In this document: positions 24,750 to 34,804 of the stretch, in pieces | Position numbering within the stretch: position 1 is the stretch's first letter | Layout: every line of letters starts with the position of its first letter | Assembly: GCF_018613695.1 (NCBI RefSeq) | Contig: NZ_JAGGPR010000003.1 | Coordinates: 334,372 to 398,371, forward strand | DNA length: 64,000 nt | Source of the DNA: Arthrobacter sp. ISL-95 | GTDB taxonomy: Bacteria; Actinomycetota; Actinomycetes; Actinomycetales; Micrococcaceae | Reading direction: 5' to 3' | Notes under the pieces: model-generated | The model's input: the letters and a program-made list of their open reading frames with translations, nothing else | Database searches by the model: none | What the model was told of the DNA's origin: nothing | Made by a program: the position numbers and the translations under genes

Positions 24750-26261
24750 ATGACCCAAGCCACATTTTCCGATTCCGCCTCCACTCTTTTCATCAACGGC
24801 GCATGGGAACCGGCCGCTTCCGGTGCGGTGCGCGAAATCCACAACCCGGCCGACGGCGAACTCGTCGCCACGGTCTCAGAAGCCGGCCGCGAAGATGCCG
24901 AGCGCGCCATTTCCGCCGCCCGCGCAGCCTTCGACTCCGGCGTCTGGGCTTCAGTCCCGGCGCCCGAGCGAGGCGCTTTCCTGCTCAAGGTCGCCGCGGA
25001 ACTTCGGGAACGGCGAGAAAAGTTCGCCCGCGCCGAATCCTTGGACACCGGCAAGCGAATCATCGAGAGCCGCATCGACATTGACGACATCGCCGCCTGC
25101 TTCGAATACTTCGGTCGCCTCGCCGGGCAGTCAGCCGGCCGGGTGGTGGATGCCGGAGACCCCGCCGTCGTGAGCAAAATCGTCTATGAGCCCGTGGGCG
25201 TCTGCGGCCTGATCACGCCGTGGAACTACCCGCTGCTGCAGGCGGCGTGGAAGATTGCGCCGGCGCTGGCGGCCGGTTGCACCTTCGTCCTGAAGCCCGC
25301 CGAGCTGACCCCGTCCACCGCCATCCTTGCCATGCAGTTGCTTAAGGATCTTGGACTGCCGGACGGCGTCGCAAACCTGCTGACGGGCCCCGGCGCAAAA
25401 GCGGGCGCACCGCTGTCGGAGCACCCAGACATTGACCTGGTTTCCTTCACCGGTGGGCTGGAAACCGGCAAGCGCATTGCCGCAGCCGCGGCCGGCACCG
25501 TAAAAAAGGTGGCACTGGAGCTCGGCGGCAAGAACCCCAACGTCGTGTTCGCTGACGCTGACTTCGACGCCGCCGTCGACAATGCGCTGAACGGCGCCTT
25601 TGTGCATTCAGGGCAGGTTTGCTCGGCCGGGGCGCGGCTGGTGGTGGAGGAATCCATCGCCGAACGCTTCGTCGATGAACTGGTCCGCAAGGCCAAGAAC
25701 ATCCGCCTTGGCGGTCCGTTCGACGAGTCCGCCGAAACCGGACCACTGATTTCCGCAGCCCACCGCGAGAAGGTGGACGCCTACGTCCAACGTGGTGTGG
25801 CCGAAGGCGCGCGGCTGCGGTGTGGCGGTGCGGCGCCTGTTGGCGAAAAGTTCGACGCCGGTTTCTACTACCAGCCCACCATCCTGGACCGCGTGACCAG
25901 GGGAATGTCGGTAGTCATCGACGAAGCTTTTGGCCCGGTAGTAACAGTGGAGACCTTCCGCACGGAAGACGAAGCCGTAGCCACTGCCAACGACACCATC
26001 TACGGACTGGCGGGCGCGGTCTGGACCCAGGATGCCGGCAAGGCGCAGCGGGTTGCGGGCCGTTTGCGGCACGGCACGGTGTGGATCAATGACTACCACC
26101 CCTATCTTCCTCAAGCCGAGTGGGGCGGCTTCGGCCAGTCCGGCGTTGGCCGTGAACTCGGTCCCACTGGACTGGGTGAATACCAGGAAGCCAAGCACAT
26201 CTACCAGAACACCAGCCCGCAGGTAACCGGCTGGTTCGCAGACCACGGCAAGGAGAAATAG
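24750..26261 (+). CDS. betB: Betaine-aldehyde dehydrogenase
   Basis: This 503-residue cytoplasmic aldehyde dehydrogenase would oxidise betaine aldehyde to glycine betaine with NAD(P)+. It has ALDH landmarks: ITPWNYPLLQAAWKIAPALAAG, the general-base Glu in ALELGGKNPNVVF near residue 255, the nucleophile Cys in HSGQVCSAG near 290, and a C-terminal GFGQSGVGRELG. ATG 24750 is preferred because the -10 lies 7 bases upstream. The longer frame from 24714 would start inside the operator. It is followed immediately by betA, so the two act in sequence. The aldehyde substrate is assigned mainly from this context. Confidence 0.88.
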   Translation: MTQATFSDSASTLFINGAWEPAASGAVREIHNPADGELVATVSEAGREDAERAISAARAAFDSGVWASVPAPERGAFLLKVAAELRERREKFARAESLDTGKRIIESRIDIDDIAACFEYFGRLAGQSAGRVVDAGDPAVVSKIVYEPVGVCGLITPWNYPLLQAAWKIAPALAAGCTFVLKPAELTPSTAILAMQLLKDLGLPDGVANLLTGPGAKAGAPLSEHPDIDLVSFTGGLETGKRIAAAAAGTVKKVALELGGKNPNVVFADADFDAAVDNALNGAFVHSGQVCSAGARLVVEESIAERFVDELVRKAKNIRLGGPFDESAETGPLISAAHREKVDAYVQRGVAEGARLRCGGAAPVGEKFDAGFYYQPTILDRVTRGMSVVIDEAFGPVVTVETFRTEDEAVATANDTIYGLAGAVWTQDAGKAQRVAGRLRHGTVWINDYHPYLPQAEWGGFGQSGVGRELGPTGLGEYQEAKHIYQNTSPQVTGWFADHGKEK

Positions 26262-27914
26262 ATGCACGTTGACAACATTGAGAACCTCAGCGAGCGCGGG
26301 TTCGATTACGTCGTCATTGGTGGAGGATCTGCAGGAGCTGCCGTCGCCGCCCGGCTGAGTGAGGACCCGGCCGTCACGGTAGCTTTGGTGGAAGCCGGCC
26401 CGGACGACCGGAACTTGCCTGAAATTTTGCAGCTGGACCGCTGGATGGAACTGCTGGAATCGGGTTACGACTGGGACTACCCGGTGGAACCGCAGGAAAA
26501 CGGCAACTCTTTCATGCGCCATGCCCGCGCCAAGGTGATGGGTGGCTGCTCCAGCCACAACTCCTGCATTGCTTTCTGGGCTCCCCGCGAGGACCTTGAT
26601 GAGTGGGAGTCGAAGTACGGTGCCACCGGCTGGAATGCTGCTGCCGCCTGGCCTTTGTACCAGCGTCTGGAAACCAACCAGGACGCGGGTCCGGAAGCTC
26701 CCCACCACGGCCACGATGGCCCGGTGCATTTGATGAACGTTCCCCCGAACGATCCCGCCGGCGTCGCACTCCTTGATGCTTGTGAGCAGACCGGGATCCC
26801 CCGGGCGAAGTTCAATGACGGCACCACGGTGACTAACGGCGCCAACTTCTTCCAGATCAACCGCCGCTCGGACGGCACACGTTCTTCCAGTTCCGTCTCC
26901 TACATCCACCCCATCGTGGATCGCGAAAACTTCACGCTGCTGACAGGCCTGCGGGCCCGCCAGCTGGTGTTCGACGCAGACAAGCGCTGCACCGGCGTCG
27001 ACGTTGTGGACTCGGCTTTCGGCCGGACGCACAGGCTCTCAGCACACCGAGAGGTCATTCTGTCCACCGGAGCAATCGATTCCCCCAAGCTGCTCATGCT
27101 TTCCGGCATCGGCCCGGCCGCTCACTTGGCTCAGCATGGCATTGAGGTCCTGGTGGATTCCCCCGGCGTCGGCGAGCACCTGCAGGACCATCCGGAAGGC
27201 GTGGTGCAGTTCGAGGCCAAGCAGCCGATGGTTCAGAAGTCAACCCAATGGTGGGAGATCGGCATATTTACTCCCACCGAAGAGGGCTTGGATCGCCCGG
27301 ACCTGATGATGCACTACGGCTCTGTCCCCTTCGACATGAACACCCTGCGCTACGGCTACCCCACCACTGAAAACGGCTTCAGCCTGACTCCGAACGTTAC
27401 GCACGCCCGTTCCCGTGGAACGGTCAGGCTGCGTAGCCGGGATTTCCGCGACAAGCCCATGGTGGACCCCCGCTACTTCACCGATCCGGAGGGCCACGAC
27501 ATGCGCGTCATGGTGGCCGGCATCCGCAAGGCCAGGGAAATTGCGGCGCAGCCGGCCATGGCTGAGTGGACCGGACGGGAGCTCTCCCCCGGCATCGAGG
27601 CACAGACCGACGAGGAACTGCGGGACTACATCCGCAAAACGCACAACACCGTCTACCACCCCGTGGGCACAGTCCGCATGGGACCTGTGAGCGACGATAT
27701 GTCACCCCTGGATCCCGAACTACGGGTCAAGGGCGTTACCGGATTGCGCGTGGCAGACGCCTCCGTCATGCCGGAACACGTCACCGTGAACCCCAACATC
27801 ACCGTGATGATGATCGGAGAACGCTGTGCCGACCTCATCAAGGCCCACCTCAGTGCCAGCCGGGTGGAGGAAACCACGACGACGGAGGCGGACTTCAGCT
27901 TGTCCCTCGCCTGA
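26262..27914 (+). CDS. betA: Choline dehydrogenase (GMC oxidoreductase)
   Basis: This 550-residue FAD enzyme of the GMC family would oxidise choline to betaine aldehyde. The FAD motif is DYVVIGGGSAGAAVAARLSE at about 15-34. GMC signatures follow: ARAKVMGGCSSHNSCIAFW and LSTGAIDSPKLLMLSGIGP. The catalytic His is in YHPVGTVRMG, with a C-terminal HVTVNPNITVMMIGERCADLI. It starts directly after the betB stop with AAGGAG in the betB 3' end. It could also take other alcohols, but the pairing with an aldehyde dehydrogenase and the betaine genes 25 kb away supports choline. Confidence 0.88.
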   Translation: MHVDNIENLSERGFDYVVIGGGSAGAAVAARLSEDPAVTVALVEAGPDDRNLPEILQLDRWMELLESGYDWDYPVEPQENGNSFMRHARAKVMGGCSSHNSCIAFWAPREDLDEWESKYGATGWNAAAAWPLYQRLETNQDAGPEAPHHGHDGPVHLMNVPPNDPAGVALLDACEQTGIPRAKFNDGTTVTNGANFFQINRRSDGTRSSSSVSYIHPIVDRENFTLLTGLRARQLVFDADKRCTGVDVVDSAFGRTHRLSAHREVILSTGAIDSPKLLMLSGIGPAAHLAQHGIEVLVDSPGVGEHLQDHPEGVVQFEAKQPMVQKSTQWWEIGIFTPTEEGLDRPDLMMHYGSVPFDMNTLRYGYPTTENGFSLTPNVTHARSRGTVRLRSRDFRDKPMVDPRYFTDPEGHDMRVMVAGIRKAREIAAQPAMAEWTGRELSPGIEAQTDEELRDYIRKTHNTVYHPVGTVRMGPVSDDMSPLDPELRVKGVTGLRVADASVMPEHVTVNPNITVMMIGERCADLIKAHLSASRVEETTTTEADFSLSLA

Positions 27915-28059
27915 ACAGGCACCCTGCTTTTAGACCCACGCAACAAACAATGGGGGAAACAGCCGTAGGCACACCGTGGTGCCCGGCTTTTGATATCGAC
28001 TGCGTCCTATGGCGGCCGCGGGCTATCACCATTCATGCATGTCTGAACTAGGAGTTCGA

Positions 28060-29637
28060 ATGTTAGAACCCAGCAAAACAGGACCCTGCAAGAGCGATGC
28101 AAGCGGTATGGACGAGTTTGGCTATGCCCAAACCCTTGACCGCAGCATCGGTAAGTTTGCCAGCTTCGCCGCCGGCGTCAGCTATATCTCTATCCTCACC
28201 GGCGTTTTTCAACTGTTTTACTTCGGATTTTCGACGGCGGGACCCGCCTATGCGTGGTCGTGGCCCATAGTTTTCGTCGGCCAGCTCATGGTGGCCCTGT
28301 GCTTTGCAGAACTGGCCGGCCGCTACCCGGTGGCCGGATCGGTGTACAACTGGGCCAAGAGGCTCTCCACCGGAACGTGGGCCTGGTTGGCTGGCTGGTT
28401 GCTGTTGCTCTCCTCCATCATGGCCTTGGGGTCCGTTGCCTTGGCCCTTCAAATCACCTTGCCGCAGATCTGGAGCGGTTTCCAGCTGGTGGGCGACGGA
28501 ACGGGTCCTTACGACTTCGCCGTCAACGGGGTCATCTTGGCCAGCATCATGATCGGCATTTCCACACTCATCAACGCGTTCGGCGTGAAACTCATGACCA
28601 TGATCAACAGCGTGGGCGTGTTCGTGGAACTGGTTGCTGCCGTCCTGCTTATTGCGGCGCTCATCTGGCACTCCGTGCGCGGACCCGAAGTCCTCCTGGA
28701 TACCGCTGGATTCGGCGAAGAGCATCCGCTGGGATTCTTTGGAGTGTTCCTCATTGCCGCCATGGCTTCCGGCTACGTCATGTACGGATTCGACACCGCG
28801 AGCTCCTTGGGTGAAGAAACCAAGGACCCCAAGAAGACGGCTCCCCGGGCGATCCTGCGCGCCGTCACGGCCTCCTTCCTCTTGGGAGGTCTGCTCCTGC
28901 TGGGCGGAATCCTGGCCGCACCGGATCTTTCCGATCCCAAGCTCGGAGCGGCCGATGGCGGACTGCAGTACATCGTGCTGTCGGTGCTGGGCGGCCCCTT
29001 CGGCAAAGCCTTCCTGGCGTGCATCGTGGTAGCCGTTGTGGTTTGCACGCTGGCCGTCCACGCAGCAGCCATCCGGATGATGTTTGCCATGGCCAGGGAC
29101 AACAACCTTCCCTTCAGCCGTCAGCTCAGCAAAGTACACCCCACCCGGAAAACCCCCACGGTGGCTGCGATCGTGATTGGCGTGGTGGCCGTCATTCCGC
29201 TGATCGTCAACATCTCCCAGCCGGCCATCTTCACCATTCTGTCCAGCATCAGCATCGTTCTGATCTACCTGTCTTACCTGCTGGTGACCGTGCCCATGCT
29301 GCGGCGCCGGTTCTTGAAGAAGTGGCCCCTCAAGGACGACGCCACAGAACCCGGATTCAGCCTCGGCAAATGGGGATTGCCCGTGAATATTCTCGCCGTG
29401 CTGTGGGGCGGCGCAATGACGCTGAACCTTGTGTGGCCGCGGTCGGAGATCTACAACTCGGTACCGCCTTTCGAGTGGTACCTGCAGTGGGGCGGCGTCA
29501 TCTTTGTCGGCACGGTCATCATTGGCGGAACGCTGCTCTACCGCCTTCGCATCCGGCACCACACCGGAGTCTTGGCCGAGCACGCCGCCCTGGCCACGCC
29601 CCAGGAGTCTCCCCAAGTGGTAACCCAAAGCTCCTAG
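28060..29637 (+). CDS. APC-superfamily amino acid/choline permease
   Basis: This is a 525-residue inner-membrane transporter with about 12 helices. It has APC-type features: SFAAGVSYISILTGVFQLF in helix 1, AELAGRYPVAGSVYNWAKR after helix 2, GYVMYGFDTASSLGEETKDP with RAILRAV, and MFAMARDNNLPF. The start at 28060 has AGGAG 5 bases upstream; earlier in-frame codons lack one. It lies 145 bases after betA in the same direction. The APC family includes amino acid, GABA and choline carriers; choline or betaine uptake is inferred from the neighbours. Confidence 0.82.
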   Translation: MLEPSKTGPCKSDASGMDEFGYAQTLDRSIGKFASFAAGVSYISILTGVFQLFYFGFSTAGPAYAWSWPIVFVGQLMVALCFAELAGRYPVAGSVYNWAKRLSTGTWAWLAGWLLLLSSIMALGSVALALQITLPQIWSGFQLVGDGTGPYDFAVNGVILASIMIGISTLINAFGVKLMTMINSVGVFVELVAAVLLIAALIWHSVRGPEVLLDTAGFGEEHPLGFFGVFLIAAMASGYVMYGFDTASSLGEETKDPKKTAPRAILRAVTASFLLGGLLLLGGILAAPDLSDPKLGAADGGLQYIVLSVLGGPFGKAFLACIVVAVVVCTLAVHAAAIRMMFAMARDNNLPFSRQLSKVHPTRKTPTVAAIVIGVVAVIPLIVNISQPAIFTILSSISIVLIYLSYLLVTVPMLRRRFLKKWPLKDDATEPGFSLGKWGLPVNILAVLWGGAMTLNLVWPRSEIYNSVPPFEWYLQWGGVIFVGTVIIGGTLLYRLRIRHHTGVLAEHAALATPQESPQVVTQSS

Positions 29638-29662
29638 CTCCCACTTCAAACCAGCGCAGGAC

Positions 29663-30880
29663 TTAGACGAACGCCGACTTCCCCGTCACCGCGCGGGCAA
29701 CAATCATCGAGTTGATCTCGTAGCTGCCCTCGTAGGTGTAGAGGATTTCGGCATCGCCAAAGAGCTTGGCCATCTCGTAGTCCGTGGTGATCCCGTTCCC
29801 GCCCAAGAGGGAACGGCCCATCGCCACGGACGCGCGGGCCAGCCGTGTGGTGGTGGCTTTGCACATGGCCGCCTGAACCATTTCGAGCTTCCCGGCCTGC
29901 TGGATTCGGGCCAATTCCACCATCATGGACAGTGAGGCGTTGGCGTTGCCCAGAATGTCGGCGAGCTGCTGCTGCACTAACTGAAACCGTGCCAGTTCCT
30001 TGCCGAATTGCTTGCGCTCCAACGCATAAGAACGGGCGATATCAAAGGCTGCCAACTGAATTCCGGCGGCCTGCCATCCCACCCAGGCCCGGGAATCGCG
30101 CAAAAGATCGTTGGCGCGGGAAAACTCTGTAGCACCCGGAAGGAGGTTCTCCGCCGGAATGCGGACCTCGTCCAAGACGATGTCCGCATTCTGCATGATA
30201 CGCAGGCCGATCTTGTGGGAGATCTTGGTGGCCGAGTAGCCGGGGCGGTCCGTTTCCACAATGAAGCCTTTGATGTGGCCGTCGGATTCGTCCCGGGCCC
30301 AAACCAATGCGAAGTCGGCAATCGTCCCGGCCCCAATCCAGCGCTTGGCACCGTTGATGACCCATTCGCCGCCGTCGCGTCGCGCCGTCGTCGAGAGTCC
30401 TCCGGCGATGTCCGAGCCGTGGTCCGGTTCGGTGAGGGCGAAGGCGCCCAGCTGGGTAAACGCCTCCAGCCCGGGCAACCATTTGCGCTTCTGATCAGGA
30501 GAACCAAGCTCGTCGATCATGCCGACGATGAGCTCGTTGTGGATCCCTACCAGCGCCGAAAGAGACACATCCGCGCGGGCCACCTCCGTGTACATGAGGC
30601 CCTTGAACAGCTTTGAGGAGCCGTCCGTTTGCAGCCCGCCCAGCCCGTATTTGGCCATGTCGGCCAACAGCCCGAAGGGAAATTCCTCCCGGTTCCAATA
30701 GTCGATGCTCGCAGCCCGGATCCTTGTTTGAAGGAACTCCCTGATCTCGAGGTACCGAGCACGCTCCTCCGGAGGGAGCAGGTCAATGACGTGCATCAAG
30801 TCCGCCTCCGGATAAGGAGGCAGGACGCGTTCTGATGCCGCACCGTTGGTAACGGTACCGGCAGCTTTTTCGTCGAGCAT
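29663..30880 (-). CDS. Acyl-CoA dehydrogenase
   Basis: This is a 405-residue FAD-dependent dehydrogenase. It has the family blocks FALTEPDHGSDIAGGLSTTA, WVINGAKRWIGAGTIADF, then RQFGKEL-type KQFGKELARFQLVQQQLADI and LGGNGITTDYEMAKLFGDAEILYTYEGSYEI, whose final EG Glu is where the glutaryl/isovaleryl-type catalytic base lies (the block is described by its ends; it spans about residues 350-385). It is closest in feel to the glutaryl-CoA dehydrogenase branch. AAGGGG lies 5 bases before ATG. It is divergent from an acyl-CoA ligase, and both flank a CRP-like site. Confidence 0.85.
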   Translation of the reverse strand: MLDEKAAGTVTNGAASERVLPPYPEADLMHVIDLLPPEERARYLEIREFLQTRIRAASIDYWNREEFPFGLLADMAKYGLGGLQTDGSSKLFKGLMYTEVARADVSLSALVGIHNELIVGMIDELGSPDQKRKWLPGLEAFTQLGAFALTEPDHGSDIAGGLSTTARRDGGEWVINGAKRWIGAGTIADFALVWARDESDGHIKGFIVETDRPGYSATKISHKIGLRIMQNADIVLDEVRIPAENLLPGATEFSRANDLLRDSRAWVGWQAAGIQLAAFDIARSYALERKQFGKELARFQLVQQQLADILGNANASLSMMVELARIQQAGKLEMVQAAMCKATTTRLARASVAMGRSLLGGNGITTDYEMAKLFGDAEILYTYEGSYEINSMIVARAVTGKSAFV

Positions 30881-30929
30881 TGGACCCCTTCGTCATGTCC
30901 CGCTTAGGCTCTTCCAAACCCTTGGATGT

Positions 30930-30963
30930 CCTAGTATATTGCAAGGTGATGTGGATCACTAGG
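30930..30963. promoter_or_regulatory. CRP/GlxR-like site between acyl-CoA dehydrogenase and ligase genes
   Basis: GTGATGTGGATCAC at 30946-30959 fits the CRP/GlxR core GTGA-N6-TCAC. It lies inside a wider inverted repeat, CCTAGT (30930-30935) and ACTAGG (30958-30963). The position suits control of the two divergent genes, with the MarR protein a further candidate binder. Confidence 0.45.
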
Positions 30964-31013
30964 CGGGATGCTTCGGCAAGGATGCCAGGGAACCCGAACG
31001 CGAAAGGCGGACT

Positions 31014-32732
31014 ATGACAGTCACAGAAGACTTCCGTGCGGCCCGCGACAGGCTGCTGGAACTGCGCGAAGACTACAAGTTGGCTCACGCCGAATTCCAA
31101 TGGCCACGCTTTGAAGAATTCAACTTCGCACTCGACTGGTTCGACAAGCTCGCGGCAGACCAGACCAGGGGCAACAAGCCGGCACTAGTGATCGTGGAAC
31201 AGGACGGCAGCTCCACCCGCCGCACGTACAAGGACCTCTCCCAACGCTCCTCCCAACTCGCCAACTGGCTGCGGGAGCAAGGAGTCAAGCGCGGCGACCA
31301 CATGATCATCATGCTCGGCAACCAGGTTGAGCTGTGGGAACTCATGCTGGCCGGCATCAAGCTGGGCATCGTTATGATCCCCACCACCACCCTCATGGGC
31401 GCCCGCGATCTTCAGGACCGGGTGGAGCGCGGCGGGGCCACCTGGGTAGCCGTGGGAAGTGCGAACATAGGCAAGTTCGCCGACGTCGCGGGCGGCTACA
31501 CACTGATTGAGGTCGGCTCTGGAAGATCCAACGCAGAGGCAAAACAATACGCAGACTCGTACGACGCCGGCACGGACTTCACGCCCGACGCCGCCACAAA
31601 AGCCGATGAGACCCTACTGCTGTACTTCACGTCCGGCACCACCTCGCGCGCCAAGCTTGTGGAGCACACCCATACGTCCTACCCCGTGGGCCACCTGTCC
31701 ACCATGTACTGGATCGGCTTGGAGCCCGGCGACGTCCACCTGAACGTCGCCTCCCCGGGCTGGGCGAAGCACGCCTGGTCCAACGTCTTCACGCCGTGGA
31801 TCGCCGAGGCCACCGTCTTTATCTACAACTACGAACGGTTTGACGCCGCCGCCCTCATGGATCAGATGGGCCGCGAAGGGGTCACGAGTTTCTGCGCCCC
31901 TCCCACCGTGTGGCGCATGCTCATCCAAGCGGACCTCACCCAGCTCACCACCCCGCCACTCAAGGTGGTTTCGGCTGGCGAGCCACTCAATGCCGAGGTC
32001 ATCGGCCAAGTGGAAAAAGCCTGGGGCGTCACTATCCGCGACGGCTTCGGCCAGACCGAGTCAACAGTCCAGATTGCCAATACCCCTGCCCAGCCGGTGA
32101 AGATCGGCTCCATGGGGCGGCCGCTCCCCGGATACGACGTGGTCTTGGTGGACCCGATCACCGGTAAGGAAGCCGACGACGGCGAGCTCTGCTTGCGCTT
32201 GGAACCCCGGGCCGTGGGACTCATGAAGAGCTACTTCGGAGACGAAGCCAAGACGGCCGATGCTTTCCGCGATGGCTACTATCACACGGGCGACATGGCG
32301 AGCCGGGACTCCGCCGGGGTCATTACGTACGTTGGACGGGATGACGACGTCTTCAAGTCCTCCGACTACCGGTTGTCGCCTTTCGAACTCGAAAGCGTCC
32401 TGATCGAACACCCCGCAGTGGCGGAAGCCGCCGTCGTGCCTTCGCCTGATGCTGTAAAGCTATCGGTGCCCAAAGCGTTCGTCGTGTTGGCTGCGGGCTA
32501 TGAAGCCGGGCCGGCGGTTGCCGAGGATATTTTGAAGTATTGTCGGGAGCACTTGGCGCCGTTCAAGCGCATCAGGCGGCTGGAATTCGGCGAACTGCCC
32601 AAAACGATTTCCGGCAAAATCAGGCGCGTGGAGCTGCGCGGGACCGAAGTAGCCAGGCACGGTGACGGTCCGCTGCCCTCCGGGTTGGGTGTCGAATACA
32701 CGGAGGAAGAGTTCCCGAATCTGAAAGACTAG
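31014..32732 (+). CDS. Acyl-CoA synthetase (AMP-forming), medium-chain/aromatic type
   Basis: This is a 572-residue adenylate-forming ligase. The ATP loop YFTSGTTSRAKLVEHTH is near residue 205, followed by VVSAGEPLNAEV, RDGFGQTEST near 345 and the hinge YHTGDMASRDSAGVITYVGR, with the C-terminal catalytic lysine in PKTISGKIRRVELR. It would couple a carboxylic acid to CoA before oxidation by the divergent dehydrogenase. The acid is not identifiable; medium-chain or aryl acids are typical of this branch. A MarR gene follows by 40 bases. Confidence 0.85.
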   Translation: MTVTEDFRAARDRLLELREDYKLAHAEFQWPRFEEFNFALDWFDKLAADQTRGNKPALVIVEQDGSSTRRTYKDLSQRSSQLANWLREQGVKRGDHMIIMLGNQVELWELMLAGIKLGIVMIPTTTLMGARDLQDRVERGGATWVAVGSANIGKFADVAGGYTLIEVGSGRSNAEAKQYADSYDAGTDFTPDAATKADETLLLYFTSGTTSRAKLVEHTHTSYPVGHLSTMYWIGLEPGDVHLNVASPGWAKHAWSNVFTPWIAEATVFIYNYERFDAAALMDQMGREGVTSFCAPPTVWRMLIQADLTQLTTPPLKVVSAGEPLNAEVIGQVEKAWGVTIRDGFGQTESTVQIANTPAQPVKIGSMGRPLPGYDVVLVDPITGKEADDGELCLRLEPRAVGLMKSYFGDEAKTADAFRDGYYHTGDMASRDSAGVITYVGRDDDVFKSSDYRLSPFELESVLIEHPAVAEAAVVPSPDAVKLSVPKAFVVLAAGYEAGPAVAEDILKYCREHLAPFKRIRRLEFGELPKTISGKIRRVELRGTEVARHGDGPLPSGLGVEYTEEEFPNLKD

Positions 32733-32772
32733 CCACCCGAACAGTAGGCCAACCAAGCAACGAAGGAGGGCC

Positions 32773-33282
32773 ATGGGCACCCCACTCCCCCGAGACCCCA
32801 TCGCCGACGCCCAGCGCAACTGGGAACGGCATGGCTGGGGCGATGTCGCCGCGCCCATGGCTGCCATTACCGCGATCATGCGCACGCAACAGATTCTGCT
32901 CGCGCGGATCGAAACGGTGCTCAAACCGTTCGGACTGACCTTCGCCCGCTACGAATTGCTGGCGTTGCTGAGTTTCGCCCGTAGCGGCGCGTTGCCCATG
33001 AACAAAGCCAGCGCGCTCCTGCAAGTCCATCCCACCTCGGTGACCAACGCCGTCGACCGTTTGGAAAAAGCCGCCCTGGTTGCCCGTTCTGCACACCCAA
33101 CAGACGGACGCACCACCTTGATCGAGCTCACCGCAGATGGCCGCACCTTGGCCAAAAAGGCGACGGCAGCGCTCAACGCCGAGGTTTTCGGCAAGTCAGG
33201 TTTCGGGCCCGACGACGTCGATCACCTCATCCGCGTCTTGGGCACCTTCCGCAGGGATGCCGGGGACTTCACGGAGGAATAG
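32773..33282 (+). CDS. MarR-family transcriptional regulator
   Basis: This 169-residue winged-helix regulator has FARYELLALLSFARSGALPM, then ASALLQVHPTSVTNAVDRLEKA as the recognition helix and RSAHPTDGRTTLIELTADG as the wing. GAAGGAGG lies very close (3 bases) before ATG. It lies just after the acyl-CoA ligase gene in the same direction and probably responds to the CoA ester or free acid used by that enzyme (inference). Confidence 0.85.
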   Translation: MGTPLPRDPIADAQRNWERHGWGDVAAPMAAITAIMRTQQILLARIETVLKPFGLTFARYELLALLSFARSGALPMNKASALLQVHPTSVTNAVDRLEKAALVARSAHPTDGRTTLIELTADGRTLAKKATAALNAEVFGKSGFGPDDVDHLIRVLGTFRRDAGDFTEE

Positions 33283-33301
33283 AGGATTCATCCCCAAGAG
33301 C

Positions 33302-34657
33302 CTACGTTCGGGAAGGCCGATGTCCAGGCAGTGGTGGAGCTTTTGATTGGTAGCTGTGCCCAGTGGGGGTGCTGATTTCCAGCGTGTGGACGTCGGCATG
33401 TACAGCCCGGGTGGTCCAGCCCGGGTTTTCTTTGGTGTGGTTGCACGCTTCGCACAGTCCTGCGCCGTTCGAGAGACTGGTCTTGCCTCCCGAGTGCCAC
33501 GGCACCACATGGTCAATGTGCCGGATAGGCGCATCACAGTACGGCGTCCGGCAGGTGTGATCACGGGTTTCGATGAAACGCCGGAGCCGGCCGGTAAAGA
33601 GCCGGGCTTTGGAATCGGCGGCCAGGAGTTCTCCCGTGCCCGGCGCGGTGTACAGCCGACGAAGCCAGACAGTGAGCTCTGTGTCCGACGTTGTTGCGTG
33701 ATCTTGGCCGGCTTGCCCCAAGCCGAGAAGTTCCCTTCCCCATTCCGCCGGGACGATTCCGTAACCCTGAAGCCGTGCTGGTTCGCTGTCCCCTTGGAAC
33801 AGGGTCCGGTCCGTCATGACCAGGTCCAGGTTAATTCCGGAGAACCCGCCCGGAGTTCCGGTGACACATTCGACCAAGGTGTCAGCCATAACCTGACCAC
33901 GGCCCCTGATAACCCCGCCAGTCTCTGCTTCCCCGGTGGAACGGGCCGAATCAGCCGCCCGGCTCAACGCGGCATACACAGCCACACCCTGGGCGACCGG
34001 CAACAGCGCAGTCAGGTACGTCATGGTATCCGGCGCCGGACGCAGGCTCACCGTCCGCTCCGCGACGGCACGGCTGGCCCGCCCGGCCACCGACCGCGGA
34101 TCACGACGGTACGCAGCAGCCTTCGCCGCCGCAACGATCGCCTTATCCCCGGCCCCGTCGAAGGTCCCGGTATCGGGGGCAAGTTCCTCATCCACAGCAC
34201 ACCGGTCCTCAACAGAAAGACACGCGGTCTCCTTCACCAACAACGTGGCCCGCCACTCATTCAAGAGCCCGGACTGTAACGCAGCCAAAGTCCGTGGCAT
34301 CTCCATCACCAGGGCCTTCGCCAAACCCAACAACCTAGACCCGCGGTTCGGGGACTCCCGCCGCGCCAACGCCACCTGAGCACCCACCCCCTGACCACGC
34401 TCCGACGCAGGAACACCAGCCTCAGCCTGCTCGGCACGCTGAGCAAGATCAAAAGCCACAACCACCCGCGCCTGCAAAGCCGAGATAGCCGACTTCATCT
34501 CCTCCAGCACCCGCAACTGCTCAATCAAGTCACCACTCACCGTCCTCGCCGGAACAGTGTTGGCCGGATCCGCCCCGGGTTGGAAGGAATCCGCAAGCAC
34601 GGGAGCGTGCCCAAGCGCCACTACTGCGCCTGCTCGACTCTCCCCAATTCGCTCCAT
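33302..34657 (-). CDS. DUF222 / HNH endonuclease domain protein
   Basis: This 451-residue protein has an N-terminal DUF222 helical region (about 45-310; [35 protein letters not shown]) and a C-terminal HNH motif near 395-435: [18 protein letters not shown], then [18 protein letters not shown], giving paired Cys and the His-Asn-His residues. These proteins occur in many copies in actinobacterial genomes, often near mobile DNA, and their biological role is unsettled. The 3' end converges on the marR gene. Confidence 0.87.
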   Translation of the reverse strand: MERIGESRAGAVVALGHAPVLADSFQPGADPANTVPARTVSGDLIEQLRVLEEMKSAISALQARVVVAFDLAQRAEQAEAGVPASERGQGVGAQVALARRESPNRGSRLLGLAKALVMEMPRTLAALQSGLLNEWRATLLVKETACLSVEDRCAVDEELAPDTGTFDGAGDKAIVAAAKAAAYRRDPRSVAGRASRAVAERTVSLRPAPDTMTYLTALLPVAQGVAVYAALSRAADSARSTGEAETGGVIRGRGQVMADTLVECVTGTPGGFSGINLDLVMTDRTLFQGDSEPARLQGYGIVPAEWGRELLGLGQAGQDHATTSDTELTVWLRRLYTAPGTGELLAADSKARLFTGRLRRFIETRDHTCRTPYCDAPIRHIDHVVPWHSGGKTSLSNGAGLCEACNHTKENPGWTTRAVHADVHTLEISTPTGHSYQSKAPPLPGHRPSRT

Positions 34658-34746
34658 GCCCTAACTCTGGCAGCAGGCACGGACAATATAACGTCAGTGA
34701 AAGCAGGGGAACCCAAATCGCGGGGCGCTCAGAGAGAGAGTCCTTT

Positions 34747-34774
34747 GGAGGACCTCCCTTAAGCGGGACTCCCT
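34747..34774. promoter_or_regulatory. Operator-like palindromes upstream of the MFS gene
   Basis: GGAGGACCTCC (34747-34757) is an 11-bp palindrome around a central A. CGGGACTCCCT (34764-34774) has arms GGGA and TCCC. The same two words, GGAGGCCCTC and AGGGACTCCCT, occur upstream of the XRE gene at 36964-36986 in the same order relative to the gene. They lie 31-58 bases before the MFS start. Confidence 0.5.
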
Positions 34775-34804
34775 AACACTCCGTAAACCTGATGTTCTGA
34801 AGTC

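Noticed and set aside
25608..27032. Long open frame antisense to betB/betA
   Set aside because: It crosses two well-supported genes and has no recognisable domain.
28063..29649. Long open frame antisense to the APC permease gene
   Set aside because: Composition is rich in Gln, Gly and Asp with no membrane or domain pattern, as expected for an antisense shadow of a membrane protein.
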